Assembly (NCBI RefSeq): GCF_019393635.1
Contig: NC_057862.1
Location: 414,561,669 to 414,625,668 of the forward strand
DNA length: 64,000 nt
Reading direction: 5' to 3'
Origin: Dromiciops gliroides
Lineage: Eukaryota > Chordata > Mammalia > Microbiotheria > Microbiotheriidae
The notes beneath the pieces were generated by a model. The model searched no databases and was not told where the DNA came from. It saw nothing but the letters and a program-made list of their open reading frames with translations. Each line of letters starts with the position of its first letter. The first letter of the stretch is position 1. This document shows, one piece after another, positions 58,450 through 64,000 of the stretch. A program made the translations under genes and the position numbers.

Positions 58450-59025
58450 TTGCATTTTTGTGGCATTTGATACTTTTCAAACATTTTCATATCTATCATC
58501 TCCTTTGCTCCTCCTTATACGTGTGAAGGCAAGCAGAGCAGGGGATAATTACCCCATGTGAAGAAACTAAGGTCAAGTAAGTGACTTGCCCAAAGTCACC
58601 TTGACACTTGGTCAATTCCATTGGATAGGCTTTTGTGGGCCTACTGTGTGCCAGACCATGCAGTTAAGTGCTAAGGATCCAGTGACCTTTACATTATTTT
58701 CCCACTCTAGCCACCATCCTCATCCCCCTCTTCCCATAGGTTTAGACTCTTCCTCTGGAAAAGGCAGGCCGTGATAGGGTAACTTTTGCCTTACCTTGTC
58801 CTAAACCAGACTTCCATGCCACCTCCCAAGCTATCACCACCCTGTGCCACCATGCTCCTATCCTCCCTCTCACCCCATGACTTTCATCTTCTCCCTATGT
58901 ATTGTCTTAACTTATTCTAATGTAAAGTCCTTGAGGGAAGGATCTGTTTTTCTCGTTTTTTCTTTGTATCCTTGGTACTTAGCAGTGTCTGGCACACAGT
59001 AAGTGCTTAATAAATGCTCTACATC
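58450..59025. repeat. MIR (-), ancient repeat (+), L2 tail (+)
   Basis: 58450-58610 is an inverted MIR ('aagtgacttgcccaaagtca'). 58620-58690 has 'ctactgtgtgccagaccatg'. 58800-59025 is L2, ending 'gtgcttaataaatgctctac'. Confidence 0.6.
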
Positions 59026-59314
59026 TATATCTCTATGTCACAGCACAGCCTTGACCATGCTTGCAGGAAAGGAACTTCACATAACCAAAACATCCCTTAC
59101 CATTTAAGCATTCACTGCTTGAATTAGTTTAAGATGGAATATTTTTAAAAGTAAAAGATTCAAGGAGCAAGTGACAGATATATTCATTTTTTTTCCTCCA
59201 AAACTTCTTAATATTCTATAAAAATGTAAAACTGGATTTTCATAAAAAGTTAAAGAATTAGAACTCAATTCAAAGAACAGAGGAAATATTCATTGATAGC
59301 TGTCTCAGTGCATA

Positions 59315-59550
59315 ATCAAATATACTTTATACAATGCTCTATCCTTTTCCAAGCATTTACACATTCATTATTTTCATCTGATCTTCTCAACTCTGAAGTA
59401 GATAGATCAAGAATTATTATCCCCAAATGACTGATGAGAAGACTGAGGTCAAGAATTTGCTCAAATTTTCTAGAGTTAGTAAGCAGAACAGGGCCTAGAA
59501 ATCCAAGTTTCCCAAACTCTTGGGTCAGTACTCTTCCCAATACACCATTT
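59315..59550 (-). repeat. MIR-class SINE
   Basis: Inverted: 'gatgagaagactgaggtcaa', then head-side sequence. Diverged. Confidence 0.55.
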
Positions 59551-60038
59551 TGTTTCTATATTTTGTTTATATTTGAAATATGAAGGAAAATAATGGGTGG
59601 GACCTTTGACTTTTTTTTCATTTAAGTACAAGTACACACACAATGAATTCTCTTTCTTTAGAAATGTCTGGGATGATTCCATTAATTCTGAATCCTCAGC
59701 CTAGGTTTTGGCCTTCTCTCCTTTGGTATAACAGAAGGTAGCCTTACTTTCCATATATAGACTTCCCCAGAATCCCAAAGTTGGAATGAATCTCATCTGT
59801 ATTTGTGTTAAATAAAGACAAAAGCAATCCAGGCAGGTCTGGAACTGCCTAAAGTATGAAGTTCTCTGTACTTTTTTCCCTTTAGTAGTGTAAAAACATT
59901 TGAGTTGTGTCTTGGAGTAACTAGACTAGAACAAATTTTCTCAAGCTTTTCCCTGTGAATTTCCACCTACAATAGGGCCATAACCTTAGGGAGGCACCCC
60001 CAAAGAGGGCTCTGCTCATCGGAACAAAATCTCAGGGT

Positions 60039-60195
60039 TGGGGCAGCTAAGTGGCACAGTGGATAGAGTACTGGCCCTGGAGTCAGGAGGACCTGAGTTC
60101 AAATCCGGCCTCAGACACTTAACATTTACTAGCTGTGTGACCCTGGGCAAGTCACTTAACCCCAATTACCTCACCAAAAAAAAAAAATTAAAAAG
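60039..60195 (+). mobile_element. marsupial CORE-SINE, type B
   Basis: Complete copy. Duplication 'aaaatctcagggt'/'aaaatcccagggt' with one mismatch. Confidence 0.93.
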
Positions 60196-60529
60196 AAAAA
60201 TCCCAGGGTAAAATGGCTTAAGTTAGATGCAGCTTATTTCATTCTCAGTAACTGGGTTTCTAGCTCTCAATTGTTCTTCCACCTACCTTCACCTCCCTAT
60301 GCTTCGAGGAGTAAAATGAACCTCTGACCCCTCTTTTATCAAGTGGCTCTATGTTGCCATCTGCCATGCCAAAAACACAGGTCTCACACTCCTAAGTAGA
60401 AAACTCAATGGAAAGCAGGACAATTCAAAATCCTTTCTAGGTCTCTTGTCTGAGCCCTGACCCAAATCTCAATGCAGCCCTTTTTCCCAGGCAGGCGTCT
60501 ATGGTACAGTATGAATGGTTTATAGCCAC

Positions 60530-61030
60530 CACTGCAAACATTCAATGTCACATAAGCAAAGACACTTGTCAAATGCCTTTCCCTTACAAGCACCCTCATC
60601 ATGACCTGTGTTAATGAAGTTAATTGAATTTAAGATCAATAATGGTTAATTATTGCAATTTGACATTCAGAGATAAATGGCTTTAAGACAGAGAAATGTG
60701 TGTGTATGTGAATTCTCTCCAAAGAAGGTGAACACATTACAGTCTAAGAGGGATCACACAGGCCTCCCATTGATTCTGGTACAATCTGATCGACTTAATC
60801 CTCTGATGAATGCGAGCTTTTCAGAGCTACAAGTAAATGTTCTACAAGACTACTCTAACCCTTGTCACTGACCAAATCTATATGAGCTGTGCACTGGAAA
60901 TCTATTGAGATAGATTAACGAACTGCTGCAGAAACAAGAGAAGCTTCAATAAAGGTGAAGGTTTATTATATTGACTATTAATGTAACTTAACTGTATGTA
61001 CTTATGAATGGCTATGGACTTTAGCAGTTT
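60530..61030. promoter_or_regulatory. candidate intronic enhancer
   Basis: 500 bases of repeat-free sequence with dense homeodomain-type sites ('gttaattgaatttaagatca' and 'ggttaattattgcaatttga' near 60615-60665) and several CpGs ('ctgatcgacttaatcctctg' near 60786). The strongest conserved-noncoding look in the intron; still inference. Confidence 0.35.
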
Positions 61031-61410
61031 AATTTGGGGCAGTTAGATATGATTATAATTGAACAATATTTTTTTTTAATCATGAGAGAGGAGCTCAAGT
61101 CCCCCCTGAAAAACAGGCTGGAAAGTAGGTTAAATCTACTCACCCCTCCCTATCCCCCTAGAGAATGCAGTCTGAAGGGATGAAACCAGGGTTCCAGGGT
61201 TGGGAGGAGGAAAGGAATCATCCCAGGCGCTAACCAACACTATCACATCTCCTAAGTGCCTCTGCCCCGATCCCTACAGCATTCCTATATCCCTACCATC
61301 ACCTCCCCAGCTTCATGTTGCCCTTGGTGTCCATGGTGGTGTGTTCAGCCCCTGAAGTCAATGGCAAACATTTGTATCGTAAAGAAAGGACTACTGGCAC
61401 CTCATTCAAG

Positions 61411-61411
<1 letters not shown>

Positions 61412-61506
<95 letters not shown>
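61412..61506. repeat. compound (GT)n-(GA)n microsatellite
   Basis: About 15 GT units joined directly to about 31 GA units. Confidence 0.97.
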
Positions 61507-61509
<3 letters not shown>

Positions 61510-61549
61510 TTTACTTTCAGGAGAGTTTCTTGGTAAGAAGAAGTCATTT

Positions 61550-61870
61550 TCCCAAATGTGCCGACAATGAAACTCTTACATGCATATTGAACAAGTTAAA
61601 TGACCACTTACAAGATTTATAATGACAAAGTAAATGTTGTCAAGAAAGAAAGAAAAAAAAACCTCTTACTGATTGCAGAGTGCTGACAATAAAACGATGT
61701 TGAAGAGTTCTGTCAAAATGTAAGATTATGCAAAAACACTATTGAGAACACTGCTAATCATCTGCTCTTGTCAATTACTTGAAGAGTATCTGACAGGATA
61801 TTTACATTAAACACATTTCACTAGCAAAATCCTTAACGTTATATCAGAATATTTTCATTACCATTAGGGA
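61550..61870. promoter_or_regulatory. candidate conserved noncoding element
   Basis: Unique sequence with 'ctgacaggatatttacatta', 'gctaatcatctgctcttgtc' and TGACAG/TGACAA-type TALE sites. Weak evidence. Confidence 0.3.
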
Positions 61871-62824
61871 TCTGTTTTTTTAAAAATCTTTTCCCAGTAT
61901 AATAGCAACAATAGTAAAAAAAAAAATCATTGTTGCAGGGGGAGGGTGGGAAGGATGAAGGGGTATAGGATGGAGAGTATTCTCACCCCATTATCCATTA
62001 TGGATGAAGAGAATGGACCAGGATGCTACTGGTAAAAATACAAGTTCAGTGAATCTAAACTACATTCTTCTCCTAAGGTCAAGTGGTAGTTTTCTTTGTC
62101 TTGTCCCAAAATGCCCCAGTCTCACCTGGAAAACATCAGCAAATCTTCCTCCAGTTGAAGGTAATTGTTCCCCAATGTTGGATGCTACAACATTATTGAA
62201 CAAAGCAAGAGGTGAACCTAGGGTATCATTTGTTTGAATTAAAATTTAGATTGCACTTGTTGCCTAGTCAATACTTCATTCCAATGGCTTTACCTTTATC
62301 CTGTCCAGGAAATTGGCCAAAATGAACTGTGCATAGACCAGCAGCAAACAAGTGGGTGTGAAATCTTGAATGTTCCTACCCTGGGACTTTCCCGTTAACC
62401 TGAGTCACTATATCAGAAAATCATGCATTTCCCTATCTATGGGGATGGGGGTCACCGAAGGTCTACAAGACCATCATTTTTTAAAAATGATCTCACCTAG
62501 GAGACAGCATGGACAGTGCTATAACTGAGCTGAAGGATAGCCTAAAAGAATAAATTTGATGCCTTTCAATAGATAATACCACAAAAGAGGTCACGGAGTT
62601 TTGTCTGAAAGAAAACCTGGGAGCCAGAACTCATGGACTGCCCTTGATCCCTTGGTTATTAGATTAATGCTCCAAATTTAGGAAAATATTTAACCCCTCA
62701 ATTTCAACCAACCCTTGCAAATAAAATAAAGTATTTCTTGCAAATTTAAGAGAGGAATCAGGCAGTGACTGGACAGTGCAGAATTAGTTCTGAACTATCC
62801 GGGCTATCTTCAGAATGAAAATAA

Positions 62825-63000
62825 ATCAATCCACAAGCATTTATTTAATACCTACTATGTGCCAGGCATTATGCTAAATGTTAGAGATACAAAGATAAAA
62901 ACAAAATAGTCCCTGGCCTTTAAAGGCTTATGTTCCAGTGGGGAGGGGTAGAGGTTAACTTATACACAAGCAGATAAAGATATGAGTCATACTAGTACTT
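62825..63000 (+). repeat. ancient mammalian interspersed repeat
   Basis: The best copy: 'tttaatacctactatgtgcc', 'attatgctaaatgttagaga', 'agtccctggcctttaaaggc'. Confidence 0.65.
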
Positions 63001-63149
63001 TCAGACCCTACATTTTTGACTGTATTTGCCAGACTGGTTGATGATTCGGTTCAGTAATGCTGAGACACCATAGAAGTCATGAATCCTACTAGTCAAACCT
63101 CATTTCTTCAAACTCTGCCAGGTTATAATGAATGTATGTTAATCTGGAC

Positions 63150-63470
63150 AGGACAAAACTGTCCTGCAGACTACCTTGGTGCTACTAGCAAGGAAGAAAG
63201 GGTTTGCTAAGTAAATAAACAGTGTCATCTATAAGATCCCTGCAATGGAGCCCATAAAAGAGGACTAAGTCTTGTTAAGGACTTCAAGCACATTATTTGT
63301 CTGCTACTAATTACAAATAACGGTTATGTATTCATTAAAGCAGATTCGGGAGGATCACTACTTACTTGGAAACACTTCAATGGAGTTCATTTGAATTACT
63401 TGGAAGCCATAAAAATGCATTTTAAAAATCTATAATTTGGACTTTTCCCTAAGTCAGATTGATCTTCTTC
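63150..63470. promoter_or_regulatory. candidate conserved noncoding element
   Basis: Unique AT-rich island with 'ctactaattacaaataacgg' and 'tgaattacttggaagccata'. Weak evidence. Confidence 0.3.
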
Positions 63471-63619
63471 CCCAATTAGGCCAAGGTTTTAGTGTTTGTG
63501 TTTTATCTTCATATGTTAGCACCTCCCATATCAAGAATTAGGAAAGAAAAAAAAATACCCACAAAAGGGCTACAACCATCCACACCACTGCTCTTCAAGA
63601 TGGGCCTTTGATTTGTGAG

Positions 63620-63690
63620 AATGCACAGATTAGAAATAAAGTGTTTGGCACATAGTAGGTGTTGAATAAATGTTGATTGATTCATCGATT
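63620..63690 (+). repeat. L2 3' tail
   Basis: 'gtttggcacatagtaggtgt' then 'tgaataaatgttgattgatt'. Confidence 0.65.
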
Positions 63691-64000
63691 AAATACTGGC
63701 TTCTAAAAATCGACTTTCTTGAGTCTCCACAAAATAAAATGTAAGGTGGATCTGGGTACCCATTTTATTTCCACCAAAGCTACCAGATTACTGTGGGCAT
63801 CTATAGATACAGCTAGGTCTATATGTGTACACTTGCCTGTGTATTTCCCAGGAAGATCTATTGATTATCATTATTTTAAAATCTAACCTGGAATCAGTTG
63901 AGGGTACTCAGAAATTATTCTTGGCTTAGTTCTGGGGCTTGCTTCTTGGTATCTTAATTTTGTTTTTACCTGTTCAGAGGACTGAGAATTTATTATGCCC

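Larger units (their letters stand above)
29877..64000 (-). other. TSHZ3: 3' part of TSHZ3 intron 1
   Basis: All DNA right of the acceptor is inferred to be intron. I found no upstream exon encoding the short basic N-terminal peptide, so intron 1 is at least 34 kb here. Human TSHZ3 is also known to have a long first intron. Repeats and regulatory candidates inside it are listed separately. Confidence 0.8.

Noticed and set aside
2911..60195. tRNA genes
   Set aside because: The A/B-box-like segments belong to tRNA-derived SINEs; no cloverleaf with intact acceptor stem was seen.
2871..60871. Open frames with AVDRALALDSGGPEFKS or VTQLVSVKCLRLDLNSG-type peptides
   Set aside because: These recur at every young SINE and are translations of SINE sequence on one or the other strand.
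29877..64000. TSHZ3 first coding exon within the window
   Set aside because: I looked on the minus strand for a short exon encoding the MPRRKQQ-type N-terminus followed by a donor and found none; it is probably beyond 64000.
1..64000. CRISPR arrays, operons, prokaryotic promoters or riboswitches
   Set aside because: The window is vertebrate nuclear DNA; regularly spaced repeats here are only microsatellites and SINEs.

Overview
This is a vertebrate, almost certainly marsupial, nuclear window. Two things point there. One long conserved protein-coding exon encodes nearly all of TSHZ3 (teashirt zinc finger homeobox 3). The rest is packed with tRNA-derived CORE-SINEs of the marsupial MAR1/WSINE type (head ggggcagctaggtggcgcag, B box gttcaaatcc, core gtgtgaccctgggcaagtca), four longer CORE-SINEs with a BovB/RTE-like tail, old L2, L3/CR1 and MIR copies, and long dinucleotide microsatellites. 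I cannot fix the species. The two young SINE subfamilies would fit an Australian-type marsupial, but that is inference.

Layout. TSHZ3 lies on the minus strand. Its large terminal coding exon is 26674-29876, its 3' UTR runs leftward to about 25000, and positions 29877-64000 are the 3' part of its first intron. The exon carrying the first 13 or so codons is outside the window to the right. No other protein gene could be supported. Positions 1-18100 are 3' flanking desert with a Tc1-like transposon relic (1236-1790), an L1-like 3' end (1790-2275), a long minus-strand L3/CR1 LINE (about 9030-12440), L2 copies and SINEs. Positions 18100-38110 hold the exon and its surroundings and contain no young SINE at all; this stretch has several AT-rich, homeodomain-site-rich segments that read like conserved noncoding elements. 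Positions 38110-64000 are transposon-dense intron with further enhancer-like islands (40290-40790, 60530-61030, 61550-61870, 63150-63470).

The most interesting structures are four. (1) The TSHZ3 acceptor is preceded by about 263 bases with no AG dinucleotide on the sense strand, almost pure pyrimidine, ending at a perfect TACTAAC 258 bases upstream: a textbook distant branch point. (2) An inverted duplication has arms at 41037-41835 and 43222-43846 and carries the same LINE/repeat junction in both arms. (3) At 52959-53388 a SINE, a microsatellite, unique DNA and a second SINE appear to have inserted as one unit with a single target duplication. (4) A solo retroviral LTR (34990-35571) sits antisense in TSHZ3 intron 1 with intact TG/CA ends, a TATA box and a poly(A) signal. 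Nothing resembling a bacterial system, CRISPR array or RNA gene is present.
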